Shown: positions 1-7,300 of the stretch, piece after piece
Layout of the letters: every line of letters begins with the position of its first letter
How positions within the stretch are numbered: position 1 is the stretch's first letter
DNA from: JAYOEY01 sp038120295
Lineage (GTDB): Bacteria; Pseudomonadota; Alphaproteobacteria; MPNO01; UBA2964
DNA: 21,787 nt
Assembly: GCA_038120295.1 (NCBI GenBank)
Contig: JAYOLL010000040.1
Location: 1 to 21,787, forward strand
Reading direction: 5' to 3'
Notes under the pieces: model-generated
What the model was told of the DNA's origin: nothing
The model's input: the letters and a program-made list of their open reading frames with translations, nothing else
Database searches by the model: none
Made by a program: the position numbers and the translations under genes

Positions 1-510
1 GTCTGGGATATCGGGCTGATCGGCGCCGAGCCGGTACGGGCGGAGAAGATCGATTTCACCGCTGCCTATGTCGAAATCGAGGCGACTTATCTTGTGCCCG
101 CAGGCTCGACTCTTACGCGGATCGAAGATGTCGACGCAAAGGGCATCCAGATCGCCGTTTCAGGGCGTAGCGCCTACGATCTCTTCCTGACACGCGACCT
201 GAAACAGGCCAAACTGGTCCGCGCGCAGGGTGTCGCCGGCGCAACTGAACTGTTCGTATCGGAGAATCTGGATGCACTTGCGGGACTGCGCCCCGCGCTG
301 GCGTCGGTTGCCGCAAATCTGCCGGGCAGCCGGGTCCTGGACGGGCAGTTCACGGCCGTACAGCAGGCGGTCGGCGTGCCGAAGGGCCGCGACGCCGCAG
401 CCCGCTTCGTGAGCGAGTTCGTCGAAGAAGCCAAGGCAAGCGGCCTCGTCGCCAGCCTCATCGAAAAACACGGCGTTGCCGGCAGGCTCTCGGTCGCCGC
501 GCCGGCCTAA
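1..510 (+). CDS. Periplasmic amino-acid-type ABC transporter substrate-binding protein (SBP_bac_3 family), 5' truncated
   Basis: The reading frame is open from the first base and ends at TAA, leaving 169 C-terminal residues. The opening residues DIGLIGAEPVRAEKIDFTAA match the family signature in which a 'D-(I/L)-x-x-x-x-x-P-x-R-x-x-x-(I/V)-D-F-(T/S)-x-x-Y' strand precedes the second lobe of HisJ/PheC-type binding proteins. The later IQIAVSGRSAYDLFL stretch fits the second-lobe ligand-binding strand. The C-terminal helices (AARFVSEFVEEAKASGLV) are typical of this family. The signal peptide and first lobe lie outside the window. The ligand cannot be read; amino acids or similar small polar compounds are usual. 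No permease or ATPase gene follows, so any partner genes must lie upstream of the window or elsewhere. Confidence 0.8.
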   Translation, partial: VWDIGLIGAEPVRAEKIDFTAAYVEIEATYLVPAGSTLTRIEDVDAKGIQIAVSGRSAYDLFLTRDLKQAKLVRAQGVAGATELFVSENLDALAGLRPALASVAANLPGSRVLDGQFTAVQQAVGVPKGRDAAARFVSEFVEEAKASGLVASLIEKHGVAGRLSVAAPA

Positions 511-701
511 TCGCCCTGAAAAGGGAGTTGCAACGTCTTCTTCCTGCGCCCGGTTTCGTTTGGCAACCGCTACGGCATGGGATAATAGATCGTTGGTCCG
601 TCGGTTAATCGTGAGTTGAATTCGACCAAGTTTTTTCTACGGTCCATTGTGACCTGGCGCATAGTAGTCCGGCGGAGGATCGTTTAAGGATATCGTCAGC
701 A

Positions 702-2588
702 ATGACGAACGACGCCGCACATCTTGCCGACACGGTTGAGCGGGACCGCACGCGCTCCCGCACGGCGCGCTGGCGGCCGGTTCTTCGCCTTAGATTTATC
801 CAGTTCGCCGTTCTTATCGTGATCGCTGCGGTACCTGTGCTCATCCTTGACGGTTGGGTTCAGCGCTCGGCGATGGAAAAGGAGATCGCTTCCGTCGCTG
901 AAAAGCATCTGCTGATCGCCCAGAATCTGAGTGCTGCGCTGAGCCGCTATGCGACCGACGTCAAGGAGGGATTCAGGGTCGCCGTGAGCCAGTCCGCCGC
1001 CGGCGTGACGACATCTCATATGGACTCGATGCTTCGGACACTAGGATTCGAGCATGCCTGCATCATCGACAGCGCGGGGAAACCGCAGGTCTTCCTTTTC
1101 TGGCCGCAGGATTTCGGAAAGAGCAAGCAGACCAACATCTCTCCGGCACAGATTCGGAAGCTGGGAAACATGGCACGGGCGGCCGGGGGCGAAATCGTCA
1201 TTACCGATATCATTCGCGATGGCGCGGCACCCCGGATGTTCCTCCTGCAACAGGTAGGCCCCAAGGATTTCGCGATGGGCGTGCTGGGACTCGACTATAT
1301 CAGGCGGATTCAGCGTTCGATTTCGTTCGGCGAGCGCGGCCATTCGATGATCGTCGATTCGAAGGGGACCGTTCTCGCGCACCCGAACAGCGACTGGGAA
1401 CGGACTTTCAAGGACGCTTCGGCCCTGTCGGTCGTCCGCAAGATGATGCAGGGTCTCACCGGCGTCGCCACCTTCTACTCTCCGCCGATGCAGGCGGACA
1501 TGATCGCCGGCCATACCAGTGTCCCCGAAACGGGCTGGGGCGTCATGGTGCCGCAGCCAATGTCGGAACTGCAGGCCCGGGCCAGCGATACGCAGAATAT
1601 CGCCATCGCCATCACATTCGCGGGCATCCTGATCGCCTCGATCATCGGATGGTTACTGACCAGATACATGACGGAGCCTATCATCGCCGTGGAGCGCGCC
1701 GCTGGCGCGGTGGCGGCCGGCCAGCTCGATACGCAGGTCGGTCAGTTACCGAAATACAGCCCGATTGAAATGCGCAGCCTCGCGGACAGTTTCGACCATA
1801 TGACCGAGGAGTTGCGGCTCCGCGACGAAGGGCTTCGCGTGGCGACGCATCAGGCGGAAGCGGCCAATCTCGCCAAATCTGAATTTCTCGCCAATATGAG
1901 CCACGAACTCCGAACGCCGCTTAACGCGATTCTGGGGTTTTCGGAAATTCTCGAACGCGAAACATACGGCCCGCTGGGATCGGAACGGTACCTTGAATAC
2001 GCCAAGGACATCAGGGTGTCAGGCGAACATCTACTCGATCTGATCAACGATGTTCTTGACGTCGCCCGGATCGAAGCGGGAGCTCTCAAACCTGAACTGG
2101 GCGAGGTCGAGATCGCAAAGGTCATCGAAGCCTGCAGGACAATGACGGAGAATCGGGCCCTGCGCGGCGAAATCTCAGTCGAATGCGATATTCCGGACGA
2201 CTTTCCCCTGCTGCGTCTCGACAGGCGGATGACCCGCCAGATCCTGCTTAATCTTATGTCGAACGCCCTCAAATTTACGCCGGCCAGCGGCAGCGTCAGA
2301 GTATCTGCGAAACGCGAGGCTGACGGCGGCGCGACGCTGCGGGTAACCGACACGGGCATCGGCATCGCTCCCGAGCATCTGGATCTGGTCGTCCAGCCCT
2401 TCAAACAGGTGGAAAACGCAATGCAGCGGTCTTACGACGGATCGGGGCTCGGTCTCTATCTGACCAAGACCATGGCGGAGCTTCAGGGCGCCACGATGAA
2501 GATCGAGAGCGAACTCGGCCGCGGCACGACCGTCACCATCCACTACCCGGATCACACAATCGCCCGGGGAGCCACAGAGAACCGTTAG
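702..2588 (+). CDS. Membrane-bound sensor histidine kinase (Cache-like sensor, HAMP, HisKA, HATPase_c)
   Basis: A 628-residue sensor kinase. TM1 lies at about residues 33-51 and TM2 at about 299-320. The roughly 250-residue periplasmic part between them has Cache-like signs (HSMIVDSKGTVLAHPNSDWE). A HAMP linker follows TM2. The H-box FLANMSHELRTPLNAILGF places the phosphoacceptor at His401. The ATP-binding domain shows the N box (ILLNLMSNALKFTP), G1 (DTGIGI from Asp550), an F-box-like PFKQVE and G2 (GSGLGLYLTK from Gly580). The ATG is preceded by AAGGA 11 bases away. The protein autophosphorylates on His401 and should pass phosphate to a response regulator. No regulator gene is adjacent on either side, so it is an orphan here. 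The upstream binding protein might be linked to sensing, but that is inference. The family call is secure; the signal is unknown. Confidence 0.93.
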   Translation: MTNDAAHLADTVERDRTRSRTARWRPVLRLRFIQFAVLIVIAAVPVLILDGWVQRSAMEKEIASVAEKHLLIAQNLSAALSRYATDVKEGFRVAVSQSAAGVTTSHMDSMLRTLGFEHACIIDSAGKPQVFLFWPQDFGKSKQTNISPAQIRKLGNMARAAGGEIVITDIIRDGAAPRMFLLQQVGPKDFAMGVLGLDYIRRIQRSISFGERGHSMIVDSKGTVLAHPNSDWERTFKDASALSVVRKMMQGLTGVATFYSPPMQADMIAGHTSVPETGWGVMVPQPMSELQARASDTQNIAIAITFAGILIASIIGWLLTRYMTEPIIAVERAAGAVAAGQLDTQVGQLPKYSPIEMRSLADSFDHMTEELRLRDEGLRVATHQAEAANLAKSEFLANMSHELRTPLNAILGFSEILERETYGPLGSERYLEYAKDIRVSGEHLLDLINDVLDVARIEAGALKPELGEVEIAKVIEACRTMTENRALRGEISVECDIPDDFPLLRLDRRMTRQILLNLMSNALKFTPASGSVRVSAKREADGGATLRVTDTGIGIAPEHLDLVVQPFKQVENAMQRSYDGSGLGLYLTKTMAELQGATMKIESELGRGTTVTIHYPDHTIARGATENR

Positions 2589-2603
2589 ACGGACCGGTCG
2601 ACG

Positions 2604-3059
2604 TCAGACAACCGGCGCGTACAGATCGTCCAGGGACGTGGGCGCCGGCAGAAATCCTTCCTCGACCAGATGGCGCATGAACGTCTCCAGATGCGCCCGG
2701 TTGAGCTCCAGCCCGTAAGGCCAGGGGTCCCCTCCGAATACCCGATCCATCTCCTCGACATCGTCGGCCAGCCACGGCGTCATGTACATCATCGCGCCGG
2801 TATAGCGCATCTGTTCCTGCGCCTTCCGTTTCGACTCCTCGAACGCCTCGAACAGACTCTTCGCAAGCCAGGGGTTCTCGCGATAGAGCGATTCACGCAT
2901 TACGACGGTATGCATGATCGGAAATATCCCGGTACGGCCAAACCAGTCCTGCTCGGCCTCGCGGAAATTCGGAATCAACCGCTCGATATGCTCGCAGGTC
3001 CGATAGGTCCTGGGCTGGCGCGCCGCCATGATCGCATCGATCTCACCGCCTTCGAGCGC
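2604..3059 (-). CDS. 4,5-dihydroxyphthalate decarboxylase-like protein, C-terminal half (N-terminus lost in the assembly gap)
   Basis: 151 residues up to the stop codon, truncated at the N run. The text LEGGEIDAIMAAR, GRTGIFPIMHTVVMRESLY, MRYTGAMMYMTPWL and PWPYGLELNRAHLETFMRH fits my recollection of the C-terminal half of the 4,5-dihydroxyphthalate decarboxylase (Pht5-like) family. That family has a periplasmic-binding-protein fold and is usually about 330 residues. Authentic Pht5 decarboxylates 4,5-dihydroxyphthalate to protocatechuate in phthalate degradation; many homologues have no tested activity. It shares no resemblance with TauD dioxygenases, although it reads in frame with one across the N run. 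Roughly 180 residues should be missing. It is the last visible gene of the leftward operon and converges on the histidine kinase gene with 15 bases between the stops. Confidence 0.75.
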   Translation of the reverse strand, partial: ALEGGEIDAIMAARQPRTYRTCEHIERLIPNFREAEQDWFGRTGIFPIMHTVVMRESLYRENPWLAKSLFEAFEESKRKAQEQMRYTGAMMYMTPWLADDVEEMDRVFGGDPWPYGLELNRAHLETFMRHLVEEGFLPAPTSLDDLYAPVV

Positions 3060-3159
3060 NNNNNNNNNNNNNNNNNNNNNNNNNNNNNNNNNNNNNNNNN
3101 NNNNNNNNNNNNNNNNNNNNNNNNNNNNNNNNNNNNNNNNNNNNNNNNNNNNNNNNNNN
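3060..3159. other. Assembly gap: 100 N
   Basis: Exactly 100 undetermined bases, the conventional filler for a scaffold gap of unknown size. Flanking protein content indicates that the true gap is larger. The dioxygenase to the right lacks about 75 C-terminal residues and the decarboxylase-like protein to the left lacks about 180 N-terminal residues. At least about 750 bases are therefore probably absent, and further genes could be hidden. Confidence 0.97.
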
Positions 3160-3794
3160 GGCAGTTCGGGAATTCTCACGGTCAGAAGACGGCTTACGAA
3201 CAGAATCGAACGCCCGGTTTCCTGATGCCTCACAAAGAGCGGGTGAATTCGCGACCCGGTCAGCGAGTCGGACGGTTTATCTTTTTGAACGGTACCCGCG
3301 TAATAGACATGCTCTGCGTGGCAATCGACGAGCGTCTTCTTCAAAGCCGCGGGGAGAGCATCGCAGGCGGCGTAAAGATTCGAGAATATCGTGTTGCCGC
3401 CAACGGAGGGAATCTCCAGCGCGTAGAGCAGCGTATAACGGAACGGTCGCTCTGCGTAGGCGCCATCCGAATGGAACATCATCTCGCCATCGGGCAGCGA
3501 ACCAATCGGCTTGCCGTCCTCGCGGATATTGGAAATCAGCATGATGCCGGGATGCGAAACCCGGTCTCCTTCGGCGGTCGGCACATGCCTGTTGCGACCA
3601 CCGGGCTCTCCGAACCGTCGAGTAAATCCGATCTGGTCTTCCTCGGATAACGTCTGGCCCGGAAAAACCAGCACCTGCCGGTCGAGCCAGGCGCGATGAA
3701 CTTCAGCGAACTCGGCATCGGTCATCGGTTGCGACAGATCGATGTCGGTGATCCGGGCACCTAACGAAAAATCAAGCGGAGTTACGGTTGCCAT
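3160..3794 (-). CDS. TauD/TfdA family Fe(II)/2-oxoglutarate dioxygenase, third gene of the array, C-terminus lost in gap
   Basis: 211 residues from the ATG to the gap. The protein aligns along its length with its two upstream paralogues (shared RAWLD-x-QVLVFP, DQI-x-F-x-R, SLPDGEMMFHSDG, GGNT and HPL-x-x-x-H-x-ETGR). The iron ligands His108 and Asp110 of the HxD motif are present. The distal His and the 2-oxoglutarate-binding Arg would lie in the missing part. The start codon shares one base with the stop of the preceding gene (TGATG), and the strong Shine-Dalgarno GAAGGAGG lies inside the end of that gene, so translation is probably coupled. The family hydroxylates substrates such as taurine, alkyl sulfates or aryloxyacetates, often releasing a leaving group; the substrate here is unknown. 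A continuous reading through the N run to 2604 is an artefact. Confidence 0.88.
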
Positions 3795-4660
3795 CAGGCA
3801 GCCTCCTTCGAAAAAGCCGCCTTGGGGCGGATGCCCTGAACTGTCGTGCGGCGCAACAAGCGGCGTTCGCCGGACGGAAAATCCGTCCGTGCATGATTAA
3901 CGCAACGATTATCCCAGATCACAAAATCACCGGGCGTCCAGCGGTGCGCATAGATGAGATCCTCGCGCTCAGTGTGATCCAGAATTTCGTCGAGCAGAGC
4001 GTCGCCTTCCTCGGCATTTTCCAGACACTGGGTCAGCAGACGACTCGCATACAGCACAGGCCGCCCGGTCTCCTCATGCGCGGTTACCAGCGGATGGACG
4101 AACGAATCCGGTTCATCGCCGACCCCCAGAGTCGCCTTGATTTCCTTCGTGACATGCCGACCGGCGTAATAACCATGCCGCGCCCGGACCTGGACCAGTT
4201 CCGCCTTGAGAGAATCGGGCAGCGTTTCCCAGGCCAGATACAGGTTGGCAAACAGGGTATTGCCGCCTTGTGACGGAACATCGATGGCGTACAGCATCGT
4301 GTAGCGGTAAGGATCCTCGTCATAGGACCCGTCGGAATGGAACATCATTTCGCCGTCGGGCAGCGACCCGATGGGTTTACCGTCTTCCCGGATATTGCTG
4401 ATCAGCATGATCGACTCGTGGGACCGACGGTCAGCTTCCCTGCGTCCGGCATAACGACGGCGGACCGGCATCTCTCCCCAGTGCCGGGTAAACCGGATCT
4501 GATCTTCCTCGGTCATTTTCTGGTCGGGAAATACCAGCACCTGATAGTCAAGCCATGCGCGATGGATCGCATCATATTCGCTTTCGGTCAGGCTTCGTCC
4601 CAGATCAACTCCGGTAATGCGCGCGCCAAGGGGGGCATCGATCGGCGAGACGGCAAGCAT
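3794..4660 (-). CDS. TauD/TfdA family Fe(II)/2-oxoglutarate dioxygenase, second gene of the array
   Basis: 288 residues starting MLAVSPIDAPLGARI. I chose this ATG because it overlaps the preceding stop as TGATG and aligns with the N-termini of both paralogues; the frame is open 41 codons further upstream but that part overlaps the neighbour. All active-site residues are visible: iron ligands His108, Asp110 and His256 (WDNRCVNHARTDF), and Arg267 and Arg271, at +11 and +15 from the distal His as in TauD. It differs from its sisters in the middle (RHVTKEIKATLGVGDEPDS instead of GTVQKDxP), in the region that usually shapes the substrate pocket, so the three enzymes may not share a substrate. It should be a soluble cytoplasmic enzyme that couples substrate hydroxylation to 2-oxoglutarate decarboxylation. 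Confidence 0.9.
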   Translation of the reverse strand: MLAVSPIDAPLGARITGVDLGRSLTESEYDAIHRAWLDYQVLVFPDQKMTEEDQIRFTRHWGEMPVRRRYAGRREADRRSHESIMLISNIREDGKPIGSLPDGEMMFHSDGSYDEDPYRYTMLYAIDVPSQGGNTLFANLYLAWETLPDSLKAELVQVRARHGYYAGRHVTKEIKATLGVGDEPDSFVHPLVTAHEETGRPVLYASRLLTQCLENAEEGDALLDEILDHTEREDLIYAHRWTPGDFVIWDNRCVNHARTDFPSGERRLLRRTTVQGIRPKAAFSKEAA

Positions 4661-5517
4661 CAGGCGGCTTCCGGTACGGTCGCAGCCTGGGGGCTTACGC
4701 CCTGCACCACAGTGCGGCGCAAAAGTCGTCTGTCCGTCGCGGGAAAATCGGTACGAGCGTGATTCAGGCAACGATTGTCCCACATTACGAAATCGCCCAG
4801 CGACCAGACATGCTCATAGACCAGCGACGGCTGTTCGCAATGGTCGAACAGGGTTTCGAGCACCTCGTCGCTCTCCGCCTCTTCGAGCTCCATGATGCGC
4901 GTTGTGATCAGGCGGCTGATATAAATCGCGGTTCGTCCGGTCTCCTCATGCTTGACGAAGAGCGGATGAATGGCGTCGCCCGAGTACGGTCCGATGGGCT
5001 GGTCCTTCTGAACCGTTCCGCCGTAATAGCCGTGTTTTGCGTGGCATCCGGCAAGCCGCTTCTTCAGGTCCGCGGGCAGCGTGTCATAGGCGCCATACAT
5101 ATCGGCAAACAACGTATTACCGCCGGTGGATGGAAGCTCAACCGCGTAGAGCAGGGTGTAGCGGTAGGGCGCCGCGTCGTACGCACCGTCGGAATGGAAC
5201 ATCATCTCGCCATCCGGCAGCGAACCGATCGGCTCCCCGTTCTCGCGGATATTGCTCACCAGCATGATCGACTTGTCCCTGGTATCGCGTTCATTCCGCG
5301 TGTCGTAGCGGTCACGCACCGGCAGGTCGCCCCACATGCGGCTGAATCGGATCTGGTCGTCCTCTGTCAGGTCCTGTCCCGGAAAAACGAGCACCTGATG
5401 ATCGAGCCAGGCGCGGTGAAGTTTGTCGAAATTATCCTGCCCCACAGGTTCGGCAAGATCGATGCCGGTAATCCGCGCGCCAAGCGGCGCGTCCAGGGGT
5501 TCAATCGTGAGCGCCAT
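4660..5517 (-). CDS. TauD/TfdA family Fe(II)/2-oxoglutarate dioxygenase, first gene of the array
   Basis: A full-length 285-residue family member. The triad is His108, Asp110 (MMFHSDG) and His253 (WDNRCLNHARTDF). Arg264 and Arg268 sit at +11 and +15, the spacing seen in TauD for 2-oxoglutarate and substrate binding. The ATG is preceded by GGAG eight bases upstream and lies about 30 bases below a good sigma-70-type promoter, so it heads the leftward operon. Its stop overlaps the start of the next paralogue (TGATG). The substrate is unknown. TauD and TfdA preferences cannot be separated by eye, and no sulfonate ABC transporter is visible nearby. The decarboxylase-like gene at the end of the operon hints at an aromatic or carboxylated substrate, but this is inference. 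Confidence 0.91.
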   Translation of the reverse strand: MALTIEPLDAPLGARITGIDLAEPVGQDNFDKLHRAWLDHQVLVFPGQDLTEDDQIRFSRMWGDLPVRDRYDTRNERDTRDKSIMLVSNIRENGEPIGSLPDGEMMFHSDGAYDAAPYRYTLLYAVELPSTGGNTLFADMYGAYDTLPADLKKRLAGCHAKHGYYGGTVQKDQPIGPYSGDAIHPLFVKHEETGRTAIYISRLITTRIMELEEAESDEVLETLFDHCEQPSLVYEHVWSLGDFVMWDNRCLNHARTDFPATDRRLLRRTVVQGVSPQAATVPEAA

Positions 5518-5549
5518 GTATCCAGCTCCAGACCGTTAGCGGAGCATCC

Positions 5550-5577
5550 ATTATAGGAACCGTCGCGGCATACTCAA
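5550..5577 (-). promoter_or_regulatory. Sigma-70-type promoter for the leftward dioxygenase operon
   Basis: Read on the minus strand, TTGAGT (complement of 5572-5577) and a consensus TATAAT (complement of 5550-5555) are separated by 16 bases. The predicted start of transcription lies about 25 bases before the ATG at 5517. It is the best promoter match I see in the window. Confidence 0.6.
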
Positions 5578-5587
5578 AGGCCCTGCC

Positions 5588-5616
5588 TTGCCCGCGATGC
5601 AGGGCGCAAATAGGAT
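5588..5616 (+). promoter_or_regulatory. Candidate promoter for the ornithine cyclodeaminase-MarR series, with an overlapping inverted repeat
   Basis: TTGCCC and TAGGAT are separated by 17 bases and lie about 37 bases before the chosen ATG at 5653. An inverted repeat CCCTGC (5581-5586) / GCAGGG (5599-5604) flanks and overlaps the -35 box, a possible operator for the MarR protein encoded downstream. The boxes are only 4/6 matches each. Confidence 0.4.
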
Positions 5617-5652
5617 GGTTTGGAAAATCGGACAACAGGGAGAAAACGAACC

Positions 5653-6768
5653 ATGGCCAACGGCACACCTTCCGACGACCGGCGTAACCGCAACGCGGTC
5701 CTTTTCCTGGGCCCGGATGAGATCAAGGGGCTGATCACCATGGAAGAAGGGGTCGCGGCGATCGAACAGGGATACCGCGAGGCCGACGAGTTTCCAATCG
5801 GCAATGCACCACGGCGCCGGGTCCATTCGCCGGACGGCGTGCGGGTGTCCAACTTTCCGGGCGGCATCCCTGGGCTTGGCGTGATCGGCTCGCTGACCCG
5901 CGCCGAAATGGTCGCGCAGGGCGACGACGGCGCAAACCAGGGCTATCCCTACCGTGAACACCCGGTCTATCTGCTGTGGGACGCCAAAACGTCGCGGCTC
6001 GACGGCATGATGATGGGCGAGATATTCGATGCGCGCACCGGGTTCACCTCGATCATGGCGTTTCGCACAGGCGCGACGACCGGGGTCGGCGTCAAGGCAT
6101 TGTCGCGCGAGGATTCGCATGTGTTCGGTCTGCTGGGCTCGGGCGGGCAGGCGGTCAACAAGATCCTTGCCATCAACGCGGTGCGCGATATCCACAAGGT
6201 CAAGGTTTACAGCCGCAACCCGGAAAACCGTCTCGCCTTCTGCGACCGCATGTCGGAGATGATCGGCAAGGAAATCGTGCCGGTCGAAAGCGCGGAGGAA
6301 GCGGTGCGCGGCTCGGACGTGGTGATCTCGGCAACCGATTCCAACGTACCGACTTTCGATGGCGCCTGGCTGGAACCCGGCCAGCATGTCGCCACGGTCG
6401 TGGGCTCCAACAGCGCGCTTGTCGAAGGGGGCTGGCTGAAGACCGGACGCCGTGAGAACGACGATGAGACAGTGCGCCGGGCCGACGTGATCGCGGTCAA
6501 CCATCTGGAATCGGTCCGTATGGAGAAACAGGCGGGCCTTTTCGATCCGCTGGAGCAGGGCATCATCACCGATGACGACATCATCTCGCTCGGATCCGTG
6601 CTGGCGGGTACGCATCCGGGGCGGACGTCGGACGATCAGATCACCTATCACTTCAACAATAACGGGACGGCAGCAGCCGACATGGCGCTCGCCAAAATCG
6701 TCTTCGACCGCGCGAAGGAAGACGGGCGAGGCACCGAGATTGACATTCCCGTTCCGGGCACGCAGTAA
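5653..6768 (+). CDS. Ornithine cyclodeaminase / mu-crystallin family NAD(P)-dependent protein
   Basis: 371 residues. I preferred the ATG at 5653 because AGGGAG stands 10 bases before it; the in-frame TTG at 5620 would lie at or before the predicted transcription start. The nucleotide-binding Rossmann motif GLLGSGGQA is at residues 159-167, preceded by FRTGATTG (Arg138), which corresponds to the family's 'RTGAASG' substrate and cofactor segment. The HFNNNGTAAADMA stretch near the C-terminus also fits the family. Members include ornithine cyclodeaminase, alanine dehydrogenase of the AlaDH type, ketimine reductases and opine-like synthases, so the exact reaction is open. It heads a plus-strand series with a MarR regulator 17 bases downstream and diverges from the dioxygenase operon. 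Confidence 0.85.
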   Translation: MANGTPSDDRRNRNAVLFLGPDEIKGLITMEEGVAAIEQGYREADEFPIGNAPRRRVHSPDGVRVSNFPGGIPGLGVIGSLTRAEMVAQGDDGANQGYPYREHPVYLLWDAKTSRLDGMMMGEIFDARTGFTSIMAFRTGATTGVGVKALSREDSHVFGLLGSGGQAVNKILAINAVRDIHKVKVYSRNPENRLAFCDRMSEMIGKEIVPVESAEEAVRGSDVVISATDSNVPTFDGAWLEPGQHVATVVGSNSALVEGGWLKTGRRENDDETVRRADVIAVNHLESVRMEKQAGLFDPLEQGIITDDDIISLGSVLAGTHPGRTSDDQITYHFNNNGTAAADMALAKIVFDRAKEDGRGTEIDIPVPGTQ

Positions 6769-6785
6769 GGCGGAACCTGTCGCGC

Positions 6786-7271
6786 ATGCCCGACGCCGCC
6801 ACGCATACGGAGTCGATCCGGTCTGATCGTTCACCCAATCAGCCGGCCGACGATGTGCTGTCCGATATTCATGTGCTTGCCAATCTGATCGGCCAGGGCT
6901 TTTCCGGTTTTCTTGAAGGCGAATACGGGCTGACGGTCGCCGAATGGCGGGTGATGCTGACGCTTGGGCGCTATCCGGGCCAGACCGCAGCAGAGATCAC
7001 GGTGCGCTGGGCGATGGACAAGATGGCGATCAGCCGCGCCCTCCAGCGGCTCGAAGCCGCCGGACACATCCGGCGCGAACGCAACCCCGACGACCGGCGC
7101 AGCTACCGCCTGTCGCTGACGGAGCAGGGCCGCGCGCTTCACGATGAAATCCTGCCGGGCGCGACGGCCCGTTATCGGGAGTTCATGTCCTGCCTGTCGG
7201 AGAAAGAAATCGCCGAACTGCGGCAGGCGCTTCGCAAACTGATCGACAACGCATCTGCAGCATCCGGCTGA
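6786..7271 (+). CDS. MarR family transcriptional regulator
   Basis: 161 residues with a central winged helix at about 48-118. LTVAEWRVMLTLGRYPGQTA forms the first helices, MDKMAISRALQRLEAAGHI the recognition helix, and RERNPDDRRSYRLSLTEQG the wing with the classic D-D-R-R-x-x hairpin. MarR proteins bind promoter palindromes as dimers and release on binding phenolic or other small ligands. The gene lies between the cyclodeaminase-family gene and the Lin0512-family gene in the same direction. It is therefore the natural regulator of this series and perhaps of the divergent dioxygenase operon. The likely target is the 5518-5652 region, which carries an inverted repeat over the -35 box. Confidence 0.92.
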   Translation: MPDAATHTESIRSDRSPNQPADDVLSDIHVLANLIGQGFSGFLEGEYGLTVAEWRVMLTLGRYPGQTAAEITVRWAMDKMAISRALQRLEAAGHIRRERNPDDRRSYRLSLTEQGRALHDEILPGATARYREFMSCLSEKEIAELRQALRKLIDNASAASG

Positions 7272-7300
7272 TCCGCAACTCTGAAACAGGAGATAGTGCA

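Noticed and set aside
514..525. CCCT-GAAA-AGGG hairpin after the binding protein gene as terminator
   Set aside because: Only four base pairs and no T-run.
2604..3794. One 396-residue protein across the N run
   Set aside because: The two ends belong to different families and the dioxygenase C-terminus is absent; in-frame continuity across exactly 100 N is chance (one in three).
5620..5652. TTG at 5620 as start of the cyclodeaminase-family protein
   Set aside because: No ribosome site and close to the predicted transcription start; the ATG at 5653 has AGGGAG at a good distance.
5551..6834. Long minus-strand reading frame opposite the cyclodeaminase-family gene
   Set aside because: Arg/His/Asp-rich composition with no recognisable motif, and it covers a gene with clear family motifs and a ribosome site; a high-GC antisense shadow.
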